Made by a program: the position numbers and the translations under genes. A stretch of 64,000 nucleotides of DNA from Shewanella dokdonensis (GTDB lineage Bacteria > Pseudomonadota > Gammaproteobacteria > Enterobacterales > Shewanellaceae), in contig NZ_CP074572.1 in the NCBI RefSeq assembly GCF_018394335.1, positions 2,852,001-2,916,000 of the forward strand, written 5' to 3'. This document shows positions 36,295 through 46,474 of this stretch, piece after piece; within the stretch, counting starts at the first letter, position 1, and every line of letters starts with the position of its first letter. A model generated the notes under the pieces. That model ran no database searches. It was not told where the DNA came from and saw nothing but the letters and a program-made list of their open reading frames with translations.

Positions 36295-39200
36295 TTAGGA
36301 TTGCTCTTCCGTCACAGGTGTTGTGACTTTGGCTGCGGGTTTCCACCACCAAGTATAGAAACGGCGGAACCCCCGTTTAATGTCCTCTAGAATAATATAG
36401 AGCATGGGCACCAAGATCAGTGTTACCACGGTAGAAAACAGGATCCCGAAGGCCAGCGACACCGCCATGGGGATGACGATTTTTGCCTGCAAGCTTTTTT
36501 CCATAATGATAGGAACCAGCCCGACAAAGGTGGTCAATGACGTCAGGATAATGGCCCGGAACCGCTCACAGCCTGAGTTAATCGCCGCTTTCAGCGTGGA
36601 GTGGCCCTCTTCCCTTGCTCGGTTGACAAAGTCCACCAAAATCAGTGAGTCGTTTACCACCACCCCGGCCAGCGCCACAATACCACACAGACTCAGCACG
36701 CTCATCGACAGTCCAAGTATCAGGTGACCAAACAGCGCACCAATCATGCCGAACGGAATAACTGACATGATGATCAGCGGTTGGCTGTATGAGCGCAGCG
36801 GAATTGCCATCAGAGCATAAATGGTGAAGATGGCGAAGATAAAGCCCTTGGCCAGACCGACAACTGCGTCCTGTTCATCCTGGCTGGCACCGTCTAGGGT
36901 AGTAGCGAGATCGGGATACTTTTTCTGTAGTTGCGGAATAAATTGCTCTTGGATCTCACTGACTATCTTGGCTGGTTCAGCCTTTTGCTTGTTAGCATTG
37001 GCGGTAATGGTGATTGCACGGCGACCATTCACCCGGGTAATCGAGTTGTAGGAGTCACCTATTTCAATGGCGGCCACACTGCTGAACGGCACAGATTTGC
37101 CATTGGCGGTGCGGATCAACATGTTTTCCAGATAACCCACAGTGCGGCGCTGTTCCTGCGGATAGCGCACCATCACTTTCACTTCTTCCTTGTTGCGCAG
37201 AATACGTTGGGCTTCGTAACCATAAAAGCCGTAACGTACTTGGCGGGCAAGGTCTGACAAGGTCAATCCCAGCGCTTCCGCTTCAGGGCGGATTTTCAAG
37301 CGGATTTCATGACTGCCAGAAGAGAAATTATCGGCAATATCGTACACACCATCGTAAGTTGCGAGCTTCTGTTTCAGTTCCGCTGCCGCCGCTGACAACT
37401 CTTCCAGATTGGCTGAAATCAGCCGGAAAGAGATATCACCACCGCCACCATTGGTGCTGGCATTGATATTGAGGTTTTTCACCGCCACCATTTCTGGCAG
37501 TTGCGCTCGCCAAGCATCAGCAATCGCCACACCGTCTACGGCACGGTCTTCAGCCTTGGTGAGTTCGGCAAAAATGAAGGCAGAGGTACGGCTATCCATG
37601 TTGATGAAACTATGGTTGACCACTGGGTAGCCCAGCTCTTTTTCCATCTTGTCATTCATGGCATACAGCGCATCTTCTACCTGTTGCGTCACTTTCAGAG
37701 TATTGGTTTCGGAGCTGCCTTCATCCATTTCTAGCTGTACTTGAATGAAATCAGAAGGAATATCCGGAAAAAACACCCAGCGCACATGGCCGGTTTGCAC
37801 TAAGGCAATGGAGATCAGCAAAATACCAATAAATACCGCAACCACACTGTAGCGATGCGGGATCATCCGCTCCATAAAGTTGCGGTAACTGTGGTTGATA
37901 AAGTGCTGCACTCTGGAATTGAATGCCTGGCGGAAGCGCCCCATCCAGCCTGGCTTGGCGTGGTTCTGTTTCATGTGTGCCAGATGCGCTGGCAGAATGA
38001 ATTTCGACTCAATCAACGAGAAGCTAAGACACAAGGTGACAATCAAGCCAATAGAGATCCAGATGATGCCCATCGGCCCTGGCACCATCAGCATCGGGAT
38101 AAACGCCGCAATCGTGGTCAGTACCCCAAAGGTTGCTGGCATCGCCACTTTTTAGCGCCGCGGATAACATTGTCAACTGAGAAACCTTTCTCTTCCACTT
38201 CGGTATGGGCGCTTTCACCGATAACAATGGCATCGTCTACCACAATCCCCAACACCAGAATAAAGGCAAATAGCGTCAACATGTTAATCGACAGATTAAA
38301 CGGCTCCAGCGGCATCAATGCCAGCGACCCGAGGAAACAGACTGGCAATCCCATCATCACCCAGAAGGCCAGTTTGATATCGAGGAACAAGGCCAAAATG
38401 ATGAATACCAACAGTGCCCCATAGGCCATATTGGACAACATCATGCTGAGGCGACCTTTGAGGTAATGGGTTAAATCACCCCAATAGTCCAGTTGCGCGC
38501 CAGCAGCAGGGTGGCTTTGCGTTTGGCAATGTAGGCTTTCACCTGATCAGCAATCGTCAGCGCGTTCTGATCGTCAATGCTGGTGACTTCAATGATGGCC
38601 GCAGGTTTCTGGTCAAAACGAGTGTAGTCCAGCCGTTCTTCAAAGCCATCTTTAATCTCTGCCACCATGGGCAGCATGATGCGGCTGCCGTCAGGCCGAG
38701 TCTTTACCACGATTTTAGCAAAATCGTCGGCGGTATAAGCTTGCCCTTTGGTACGCAGCAGAATGTCACCATCTTCGGCACGAATCGCGCCACCGGGTAA
38801 ATCTAGAGAGGAGTTCTGTACTGCCTGGGCCACTTCAGTAAAGGTCAGCCCGTATTCGCGCATCTTGTCTTCAGAAACTTCAATGCCGATTTCGTAATCC
38901 CGTACCCCGGTGACTTTCGCCTGGGTTACCGCTGGTAGACTGGTGAGTTCATCACGAATGGTCTTGGCCAGCTCTTTCATCTCATGCGGTGCTAAGTCGC
39001 CATATACAGAGACCCAGATAACGTTATTTTCCGGCCGAATGCGATAGATGTTGGGTTTTTCAATGGCAGCCGGGAAGGTGGAAATCGCATCCACTCGCAG
39101 TTTGGCTTCATCCAGAACATCTTTGGGATCATAACCATCCTGCACTTCAAGGGTGACGTTACCTACACCATCACCAGCAACCGAGGTGATTTTTTTGATG

Positions 39201-39439
39201 CCAGGCACATCCCGCAAGGCTTCTTCAATCTTAATGGTGATCCCTTCTTCAATCTCCTGTGGTGCGGCACCTGGGTAGGCTACTGAAATCCGCAGATAGT
39301 TGAGATCAAAAGTGGGAAACACCTCTTTATTGATGGTAAATGCTGATACCAGACCACCAATAATGAGGATCCACATCAACAGGTTGGCCGCAACGTTGTT
39401 GCGGGCAAACCAGGCAATAATTCCGGTTTCCTTTTCCAT
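36295..39439 (-). CDS. RND efflux pump inner membrane subunit (AcrB-like), two frameshifts
   Basis: Proton-driven trimeric exporter, 1048 residues after repair, the normal AcrB size with twelve helices and two large periplasmic loops. Visible blocks are the first helix FARNNVAANLLMWILIIGGL, GAAPQEIEEGITIKIEEAL (porter domain), the proton-relay helix LGIVVDDAIVIGES (Asp-Asp) and the second-half equivalent LAGVVVNDSLILVDFVNRAR. Breaks: one base missing near 38503 (restores ATLPAGAQLDYWGD) and one base missing in the T run at 38149-38153 (restores RGAKKVAMPATFGVL). The start overlaps the adaptor gene stop by one base (TGATG). No outer-membrane TolC-like gene is present in the operon. Confidence 0.88.
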
Positions 39440-40646
39440 CAGCGTTCCCCGGCATTAGCTAGACGCTGCTCATCCGGTGCGTCCTGTGGTGAATGGGAGG
39501 AGCCTTTATCTTGACCCGCCACCTTTACCAACTGACCTGTACTCATATTGTTGAGCGTTGTCAGCGATACCCGTTCACCGTCTTTCAAGCTGTCTTTTAC
39601 ATAGACGGAGTCCAGATCGGTACGGACAACATTGACCTTACGCATCTCCACCTTGCTGTCTGCGCCAATAACGGCCACTTGATTGTTACGCACCAGATAG
39701 CTAGGCAGTTTGACAACATCATCTACGGAGCGCCCTTGAATTGCCGCATCGACGAAACTGCCAAACTTCAGCGGCAGTTGTCCGGGTTCACGGTATTGGC
39801 GCAGATAGGGATCTTTTACTTCAGCAACCAGATACACCATGCGATTGTCTGGATCTATGACCCCTTCACTCCGTACCACGGTAGCGCGCCAGTTGAGGGT
39901 TTTGCCACCAAGCTGAGTGCTGAGTGTGACTTCGGTAAATGGATGATCGATGGATTCCAGATATGCCAGATCTTTGTTCGCCAGTGGCAAGCGCACTTCG
40001 GCGATGGCGGTGTCATACAGTTCACCCAGTTCATTACCCACACTGACATACTGGCCTAAATCCACATTGCGGCTGTGAACCAAGCCATCAAACGGCGCGC
40101 GGATAACGGTACGTTCCAGATTACGTTTGGCACGATCCAGGGCGGCTTCCGCATATTTGACATTCGCCTGGGCTTCTTTCAATTGCGGTACCCGTAAGCC
40201 GAGTTCCGGCGGGACGCCTTTAAAGCCAGAAAAATCCACTTTGGCCACTTTACCGCGGGCGATCTCTTCATCCAGTGCCGCTTTGTTTTGTGCCAGCGTG
40301 GCTTCTGCCTGACGCAGGTCGGCCTGATAATCAAAAGGTTCGATCACTGCTAGTTCATCACCAGCTTTGACCATACCACCGGCAACAAAGCTTGGCGCAA
40401 TAGTGACGATACGGCCTTTTACTTCACTGACCAGTTGCGTTTTGAACTTGGGATTAACAGTGCCATAGGATGGCAATGACAGTGATACGGTTTGTGGCTT
40501 CACCGTTAACACATCCACCACCGGGATTGGGGTTTCTTCCGGCTTTTGCGGTGGTGTTTTTTAGTGGCAAACAACACACCGACTACAACAATCGCCACTA
40601 GGATAATTGCAATAGGAGGGAGCACTCGTCTCAAAAAGATATTCAT
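39439..40646 (-). CDS. RND efflux membrane fusion protein, one frameshift
   Basis: Periplasmic adaptor that links the inner membrane pump to an outer membrane channel; 402 residues after repair. A membrane anchor (AIILVAIVVVGVLF) is followed by the barrel-lipoyl-hairpin architecture: VKGRIVTIAPSFVAGGMVKAG (lipoyl), a coiled-coil hairpin rich in Ala/Glu/Lys (about 90-170), and RAPFDGLVHSRNVDLGQYVS (second lipoyl half). The start ATG is at 40646. The frame breaks in a run of six T on the plus strand (40557-40562); a seventh restores ATKKTPPQKPEETPIPVVDV. It is the first gene of the operon; a regulator is not adjacent. Confidence 0.87.
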
Positions 40647-40779
40647 ACGCTTTTTCTGTCCATATTGGCAGCGAATCTGCGGCCTAAATTACCAGAGACA
40701 CCACGGCCGATAAACGAGTTTTTGTAAAGTAAATGTATCAAAAACTAACGGCGCATTGGTGGGATAATGACCATCCTGG

Positions 40780-40806
40780 AAAAAAGGAACCCAGAGGTTC
40801 CTTTTT
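40780..40806. terminator. Bidirectional terminator after srmB
   Basis: Stem AAAAAAGGAACC / GGTTCCTTTTT with loop CAGA, 11 bases from the srmB stop; the minus-strand read ends in a T-run. Confidence 0.75.
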
Positions 40807-40816
40807 CACTTATATA

Positions 40817-42046
40817 TTAAGACTTGCTAATTTTTGCTTTGTTTTTATTTAGTTTTTTTGTATTAGCCTTGTTCACTTTCTTTTTCACTGGCACTCGCGC
40901 TTCTTTATGCTTGGGGCGCAGCGCTTCAATGACGCGACGTTTCAGTTTCTGCTCGGTATAGCGCTCGATTTTACTCAGCACTAACATATCGTGGGCTTCG
41001 ACCAGTGATATTGCCGTGCCTTTCTTGCCCGCGCGGCCAGTACGACCAATGCGGTGCACGTAAATATCGGCGGTACGCGGCATATCAAAATTGATTACAT
41101 GGGTGATATCGTCCACATCAATGCCGCGGGCGGCAACATCGGTGGCAAGCAATACCTTGACTTCACCTTTGGTAAAACGTCCCAGCGCTTGAAAGCGTTT
41201 TTTCTGTTCCATATCGCCGCGCATAAAGGCGGTGGGAATACCAGCCTGTAGCAGTTGGCCTTCAAGACTTGCCACTATTTCGCGGGTTTTGGCAAAGACA
41301 ATGGCGCGGCTTACGTCTTCCTGTTTGAGAATATGGCACAGCAGCGCAAATTTATGCTCTTTGTCATCGGCCAAGTGCACCCACTGATGAATCTTAGCTT
41401 TTTCACTGCGCGGCGGTTCGGCTTCGACAAAAACGGGATCTTCCAGCAATTCGTTAGCAAAACTGCGGACACCATTTCCTTCCAAGGTGGCAGAAAACAG
41501 TAACGTTTGCTTACGTTTTTGCGCTTCAATCACAATGGATTTCACCACTTGAGCAAAGCCCATATCGAGCATGCGGTCGGCTTCATCAATCACCAGTATT
41601 TCGACTTCGGTGGCGCTGAATAGCCCTTTATCCATGTAATCCAGCAAGCGGCCAGGGGTAGCGACCATCAGATCGATATTACCGCGCAAAGCCTGTTCCT
41701 GTGGCCCGTAGGGAACGCCTCCGGTCACTATGCCCATTGTGAGCTCAACATGGGTTGCCAGATGGCTGGCATAACGGTGCACCTGACTGGCGAGTTCCCG
41801 CGTTGGTGTCAATACCAATACCCGCGCTTGACCTGGATGCCGTCTTGGAAAGTCCAGCAGATGTTGTAACGCTGGCAACAAGTAGCTGGCGGTCTTACCC
41901 GTACCTGTAGGGGCATGGGCTAATAGATCACGCTGCTCCATTGCCAACGGAATGGTCAGTTGCTGAATCGTTGTCGGGGTGTTATGCCCCATGTTTTTCA
42001 AGGATGCCAGCAGTTCTGGCTCCAGTTCGAACTCTTCAAATTGCAT
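40817..42046 (-). CDS. srmB: DEAD-box RNA helicase SrmB
   Basis: ATP-dependent RNA helicase that helps early 50S ribosomal subunit assembly. 409 residues with all DEAD-box motifs: Q motif (TPTTIQQLTIPLA), I APTGTGKT (about 44-51), Ia PTRELASQ, II VIDEADRMLD (DEAD), III SATLEG, V ATDVAARGID and VI HRIGRTGRAG. The C-terminal tail after about residue 370 is very Lys-rich (KKKVNKANTKKLNKNKAK), as expected for rRNA contact. The E. coli assignment to SrmB rather than RhlE is supported by the adjacent trmN6 gene, also its neighbour in E. coli. Confidence 0.88.
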   Translation of the reverse strand: MQFEEFELEPELLASLKNMGHNTPTTIQQLTIPLAMEQRDLLAHAPTGTGKTASYLLPALQHLLDFPRRHPGQARVLVLTPTRELASQVHRYASHLATHVELTMGIVTGGVPYGPQEQALRGNIDLMVATPGRLLDYMDKGLFSATEVEILVIDEADRMLDMGFAQVVKSIVIEAQKRKQTLLFSATLEGNGVRSFANELLEDPVFVEAEPPRSEKAKIHQWVHLADDKEHKFALLCHILKQEDVSRAIVFAKTREIVASLEGQLLQAGIPTAFMRGDMEQKKRFQALGRFTKGEVKVLLATDVAARGIDVDDITHVINFDMPRTADIYVHRIGRTGRAGKKGTAISLVEAHDMLVLSKIERYTEQKLKRRVIEALRPKHKEARVPVKKKVNKANTKKLNKNKAKISKS

Positions 42047-42125
42047 GCAGGAACTCTCTGTGAATATCGCGCGGCAGTATACCTGCTCGCCAGTGATCTT
42101 TATAGCTTAGCCGTGCAGTTTAACG

Positions 42126-42824
42126 TCAGAGCTTAAGATAAAAATCGCGGGTGAGCTGCTGCATGGCGGTGGAATAGCGGCCATCACTAGCGCGGATCGA
42201 GATGACTGGCATTGCCTGTGGCTCAATAACCGCTTGCTTGCTGACCAGCAATAGGCTGCGATTAGGCGCTTTGTCGGGGCGACCGCTCACATCTTGTCGT
42301 TGCGCTAGATGCAGACCAACGAGTTGTAACTGGCGGTTCAGTGACGCGACTTGATCCCAGGGCAGGATCAGGCTGGCTTGCCCCAGCGGTAGTAACAACC
42401 TTGCTAGGGCGGCGGCCAGATCCGCATAACTCAGATAATCGGTGTGGCGGGCACTGGCGCGGCTGGCGGCTGTCGCCTGTGGGCCGTTTTCGAAATAGGG
42501 CGGATTACACAAAATATGATCATAGGCCGATGCGGTGAATTGCTGGATACCACACAGATGCAGTTGTAGCCGATGATGCCAGGGGCTAGCCGCAAAATTT
42601 TTCAGGCAGACGCTTGCGGCTTGAGGATCAATTTCTACCGCGTCAATCTGCGCTTGGCTGCGCTGCGCTGCCATCAGACTCAGCAAACCACTGCCAGCAC
42701 CAATATCCAGCACTTTTTGGGCGTGTTGCAGTGGTGCCCAAGCACCCAGTAGTACACCATCGGTACTCACTGGCATACCACAACCGCTGTCATCGACATG
42801 GAATTGTTTGAAACTGAAGCCCAC
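42126..42824 (-). CDS. trmN6: tRNA1(Val) adenine-37 N6-methyltransferase
   Basis: SAM-dependent methyltransferase (YfiC) that makes m6A37 in tRNA-Val. The SAM-binding motif LDIGAGSGLLSLMAAQR and the N6-adenine motif CNPPYFENG are intact, and FSFKQFHVDDSGCGMPVSTDG at the N-terminus matches the E. coli protein. I start at GTG 42824, which has AGGA eight bases upstream; an ATG three codons earlier (42833) has no such site, and both give about 233-236 residues. Same strand as srmB with 79 bases between, probably a separate transcript. Confidence 0.87.
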   Translation of the reverse strand: MGFSFKQFHVDDSGCGMPVSTDGVLLGAWAPLQHAQKVLDIGAGSGLLSLMAAQRSQAQIDAVEIDPQAASVCLKNFAASPWHHRLQLHLCGIQQFTASAYDHILCNPPYFENGPQATAASRASARHTDYLSYADLAAALARLLLPLGQASLILPWDQVASLNRQLQLVGLHLAQRQDVSGRPDKAPNRSLLLVSKQAVIEPQAMPVISIRASDGRYSTAMQQLTRDFYLKL

Positions 42825-42833
42825 GATTAACAT

Positions 42834-43211
42834 CCTGAAACACAAAAATTTCGGCAGCGCATTGTAATCGGTGATGACATTTTTGTCCTGCGGCGATAGT
42901 CGCAACGGCTATGTTTTGCTGTTTGATGCGGCGGCTAACGCTAGCGGCCATAGTCGCGACAGCAGATTTTTTTATCTGGGTGCTCTTGCCCCTGTCGATT
43001 GGCTTTGGTAATAGTGAAAGCCGCAAAGACACATATATGAAACAAAACAGCGTCAGCAGCTGTGGGGCCGTCAGTTTTCTGAGGCTTGTCTGTTGTCTGA
43101 AGGTTAATTCGCTGATGATGTTTTCAGCCGATTTCAGATGGCAAACTGCTGACATTCATGCCGTTTATAACCATAACTTTATATAAGAACATAAAAAGAC
43201 AGAGGCATCTT
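42834..43211. other. Divergent intergenic region upstream of trmN6 and brnQ
   Basis: About 380 bases with no believable gene; a 91-codon plus-strand frame (42911-43186) has no ribosome site and Cys/Leu-rich random composition. It contains promoters for both directions, perhaps with amino-acid-responsive control of brnQ, but no operator is identifiable. Confidence 0.4.
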
Positions 43212-44621
43212 TTGCAAGATAAACAATTGACGGTCGGTGACATCCTGGGCCTGGGATTCATGACGTTCGCCTTTTTCTGGGCGCAGGTAATCTGATTTTT
43301 CCGCCTTTCGCTGGCTATCAGGCAGGTGATCACAGCTATACCGCTATGCTGGGATTTCTGACTACCGCCGTGGGATTGCCACTGGCAGGATTGATTGCGG
43401 TTGCCAAAGCTAAGGGGCGGGTGATGCGCATGTTGCCTGCCACTGCTGCGACGCTGTTTGCGGCGGCCATCTACATTATTATTGGCCCCGCTTTTGCTGC
43501 ACCACGTACCAGCTTGGTCGCTTTTGAAATCGGTGCCCGGCCTTTTTTGTCGGATGTGGCAAGCACGCTCACGCTGGGGGGCTAGTGCTCAATGAAGCAC
43601 AGTTGTACTTCACTGCGGCTTTTTTGTGGTGGTAATGCTGTTAGCCGCTTTTCCTGGCAGGTTGATGGATAGTGTGGGCAAGGTGTTAACGCCTGTGTTG
43701 TTGCTGCTGTTGGTCGCGTTAGCGTTATCTGTGGTGGGCTTTATTGGCAATCCCATGCCTGCGGCCACCGGAGATTATGTGTTACATCCTCTGAGTAAAG
43801 GGATTGTGGAAGGGTATAACACCATGGATACATTGGCATCGCTGATGTTTGGGGTGTTGATTATTGACCTACTGCGGCAAAAAGATATTCATGATACCCA
43901 GTTGCAAACCCGCTATCTGATCCGCGCTGCATTTATTGCCGCCGCAGGTCTAGCGTTTGTTTACGTGTCGCTGTTTATTCTGGGCGCTACCGCCGGTGAC
44001 TTGGCCAAGGGAACAGAAAATGGCGGTCAGATCTTAACTAATTATGTGACCCATCAATTCGGCTTTGCTGGAACGATTGCCTTGTCTGTGGTGGTCAGCC
44101 TAGCTTGTTTGACCACGGCAGTAGGGCTGGTCAGTGCCTGTTCCGATTTTTTCAGCACCTTGATCCCCGGACTGACGTATCGCATGTTAGTGGTACTGTT
44201 AAGTGTTGTCTGTGCCATTGTGGCAAACGTTGGTTTGAGTCAGTTGATCTCTATCAGTATTCCGGTATTGATGATGGTTTATCCCGTGGCCATTGCCTTA
44301 GTGCTGGTCACCTTTGTTAACAACTGGTTCCGCAACCCACAGTTGGCGCACCGGGTGGCACTCACTGTGGCATTGATTTTTGGGATTTTTGATGGGCTTA
44401 AAGTGGCGGCCGCATCCTTGCAGTCCTTTGATGTAAAATCAGAAAGTTCAGTTGCCACCGCACTGGTGCATTTTGTCGAAACGGTTTCACCCGTGATGTC
44501 GAAGATGCCATTGTATGATCAAGGGATGGCTTGGCTGGTGCCGACACTGCTGGTGATCCTAGTCTGTTTCTTCTTCGGTAAAAAACGGCCGTTAACCACT
44601 GATATAGTATCGCTGCGTTGA
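43212..44621 (+). CDS. brnQ: Branched-chain amino acid:cation symporter BrnQ, three frameshifts
   Basis: LIVCS-family importer of Leu/Ile/Val with twelve helices; repaired length about 470 residues (E. coli BrnQ 439). Recognisable segments are LGFMTFAFFLGAGNLIFPP (after repair, the N-terminal signature), GFLTTAVGLPLAG, GPAFAAPRTSLVAFEIG and YNTMDTLASLMFGVLIIDLL. Breaks: one C missing at about 43277, one G missing in the run 43576-43581 and one T missing in the run 43620-43625; each correction restores the expected BrnQ sequence. The start TTG (43212) follows AGAGG but is tentative. Stop lies 46 bases before the xerD start. Confidence 0.87.
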
Positions 44622-44667
44622 CGGCGCTATGCTGTTGGCCGTTATCGCAGCGAAGGTTTCTGATTTT

Positions 44668-45573
44668 ATGGCACAGCCATCTTACTATCCTGATCCATTA
44701 ATTGAGGGTTTTCTTGATGAACTCTGGTCTGCCAGAGGGCTCAGTGATAATACTCTCAGTGCTTACCGCAGCGATTTGCAGCATTTTGATGAATTTCTGC
44801 AACAACGTCAGGTGTCATTACGTGATGCGGGACGCGAGGTGATCCAAGATTACCTTGGCTGGCGCTTTGACCAAGGTGCCGCCAGTACGTCCAGTGCCCG
44901 TTTGCTCTCCAGTCTGCGACGTTTTTACGGCTTTTTGCTCACCAAGCAGATGATTACGGATGATCCGCTAGCGCTGATAGCCTCTCCTAAACTGCCGCGC
45001 AAGCTGCCGGATACCCTAAGTGAAGCGGATGTGGAAGCGTTGCTGGCCGAACCAAACAACGAAGACACAGTGGAAGGGCGCGATAAAGCGATGTTGGAGC
45101 TGCTGTATGCCACCGGTTTACGTGTGAGTGAGTTGGTGGCATTAACCTTGGAGCAGATAAGTCTGCGACAGGGGCTGGTACGAATTACCGGTAAAGGGGG
45201 CAAGGAGCGCTTGGTGCCCATGGGGGAAATGGCTATTAGCGAACTGGAGCGTTATCTGCAACAGAATCGCCCCGCACTGCTGGCATATGGTCAGAGTGAT
45301 GTGGTCTTTCCTTCTAATCGCGCCCGCATGATGACCCGCCAGACTTTTTGGTACCGCATCAAGTTATATGCCCAGCGAGCCGGGATAAGCAAAGCGTTAT
45401 CACCACACACTCTGCGCCATGCTTTTGCTACGCATCTGCTGAATCACGGTGCCGATTTACGGGTTGTGCAGTTGCTGCTGGGACACAGTTCGTTATCGAC
45501 TACCCAAATTTACACCCATGTTGCTAATGCACGCTTACAGGCTTTGCATACGGCACATCATCCGCGAGGTTAA
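44668..45573 (+). CDS. xerD: Site-specific tyrosine recombinase XerD
   Basis: With XerC it resolves chromosome dimers at dif under FtsK control. 301 residues (E. coli 298): an N-terminal SAM-like DNA-binding domain (DNTLSAYRSDLQHFDEFL) and a catalytic domain with Arg in ATGLRVSELVAL, Lys in ITGKGGKERLVP, His/Arg in HTLRHAFATHLL, LGHSSLSTTQIYTHV with the nucleophile Tyr. Start ATG at 44668; an upstream frame to 44629 is unlikely. It heads the xerD-dsbC-recJ group seen in E. coli. Confidence 0.94.
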   Translation: MAQPSYYPDPLIEGFLDELWSARGLSDNTLSAYRSDLQHFDEFLQQRQVSLRDAGREVIQDYLGWRFDQGAASTSSARLLSSLRRFYGFLLTKQMITDDPLALIASPKLPRKLPDTLSEADVEALLAEPNNEDTVEGRDKAMLELLYATGLRVSELVALTLEQISLRQGLVRITGKGGKERLVPMGEMAISELERYLQQNRPALLAYGQSDVVFPSNRARMMTRQTFWYRIKLYAQRAGISKALSPHTLRHAFATHLLNHGADLRVVQLLLGHSSLSTTQIYTHVANARLQALHTAHHPRG

Positions 45574-45670
45574 GTGAGTTGCTTTATTGCACACTTGGCT
45601 GTAACTTTCCCACAATGAATCGGTCTGAAGTGATAACAGGTGTACTGCAGACCATAACCAAGGAATTATC

Positions 45671-46387
45671 ATGAAGTTTTCCCGTACACTTTCTCTGTGT
45701 TTGGCGCTGGCGGTGGCACCTCTGGTGCATGCTGAATCTTCGGGCCAGACCGAGCAACTGAAACAAAAGTTAACTAGCGCGCTAGGGGTTGAAGTGCAAT
45801 CGCTCACTGCCGCGCCAATCCCTGGGCTATTGCAGGTGCTTACCAGCCATGGCGTATTGTATGTCAGTGAAGATGGTAGCAAATTGTTTCATGGCAATAT
45901 CTATGACCTGAACAATGGCATGGCAAACCTTACCGAGGCAGCAATGGCCGGGCCGCGTTTGCAAATGCTTAAGCCATTTGAAGACAAGATGCTGGTGTAT
46001 AAAGCCAAAGATCAGAAGCATGTGGTGACCGTGTTTACCGATGTTACCTGTGGCTATTGCCGCAAACTGCACAGTCAGATGCAGCAGTATAACGATTTGG
46101 GCATCACCATTCGTTACTTAGCTTATCCGCGGCAGGGGGTTCCATCCGCCGTGGCCGATGAAATGGAAGCCGTTTGGTGCTCCAAAGATCCCAAAAAGGC
46201 CATGGATGAAGCCAAAGCGGGTAAAAACATTACTGTTGCCAAATGCGATGCCGATATTGCTGGGCAATATCAGTTAGGCGAGAAAATGGGCATCACTGGC
46301 ACTCCATCGATGATTTTGGAAGATGGTTCAATGGTTCCGGGATATCTGCCGCCGCAGCAGTTACTGCAAAGCTTGAGTGCACACTAA
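45671..46387 (+). CDS. dsbC: Thiol:disulfide isomerase DsbC
   Basis: Periplasmic disulfide isomerase of 238 residues. A signal peptide (MKFSRTLSLCLALAVAPLVHA) precedes the dimerisation domain (about 22-80) and a thioredoxin fold with the active site DVTCGYCRKLH (about 125-135). The cis-Pro segment ITGTPSMIL is intact, as is a second Cys pair (WCSKD...AKCDAD). Kept reduced by DsbD. Between xerD and recJ, as in E. coli. Start ATG follows AAGGA. Confidence 0.94.
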   Translation: MKFSRTLSLCLALAVAPLVHAESSGQTEQLKQKLTSALGVEVQSLTAAPIPGLLQVLTSHGVLYVSEDGSKLFHGNIYDLNNGMANLTEAAMAGPRLQMLKPFEDKMLVYKAKDQKHVVTVFTDVTCGYCRKLHSQMQQYNDLGITIRYLAYPRQGVPSAVADEMEAVWCSKDPKKAMDEAKAGKNITVAKCDADIAGQYQLGEKMGITGTPSMILEDGSMVPGYLPPQQLLQSLSAH

Positions 46388-46405
46388 GCAATAAAGTGGC
46401 GGGTC

Positions 46406-46436
46406 AAAAAGGCGAGCAAAATGCTCGCCTTTTTGC
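46406..46436 (+). terminator. Hairpin terminator between dsbC and recJ
   Basis: Stem AAAAAGGCGAGCA / TGCTCGCCTTTTT with a three-base loop, 20 bases after dsbC. It may limit read-through to recJ, which begins only 39 bases later. Confidence 0.75.
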
Positions 46437-46474
46437 TATCTTGCCTACAGCATTTGTAAGCCAATGAAATCGCC

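Noticed and set aside
42911..43186. 91-codon plus-strand frame between trmN6 and brnQ
   Set aside because: No ribosome site, irregular composition, and it covers the divergent promoter region.
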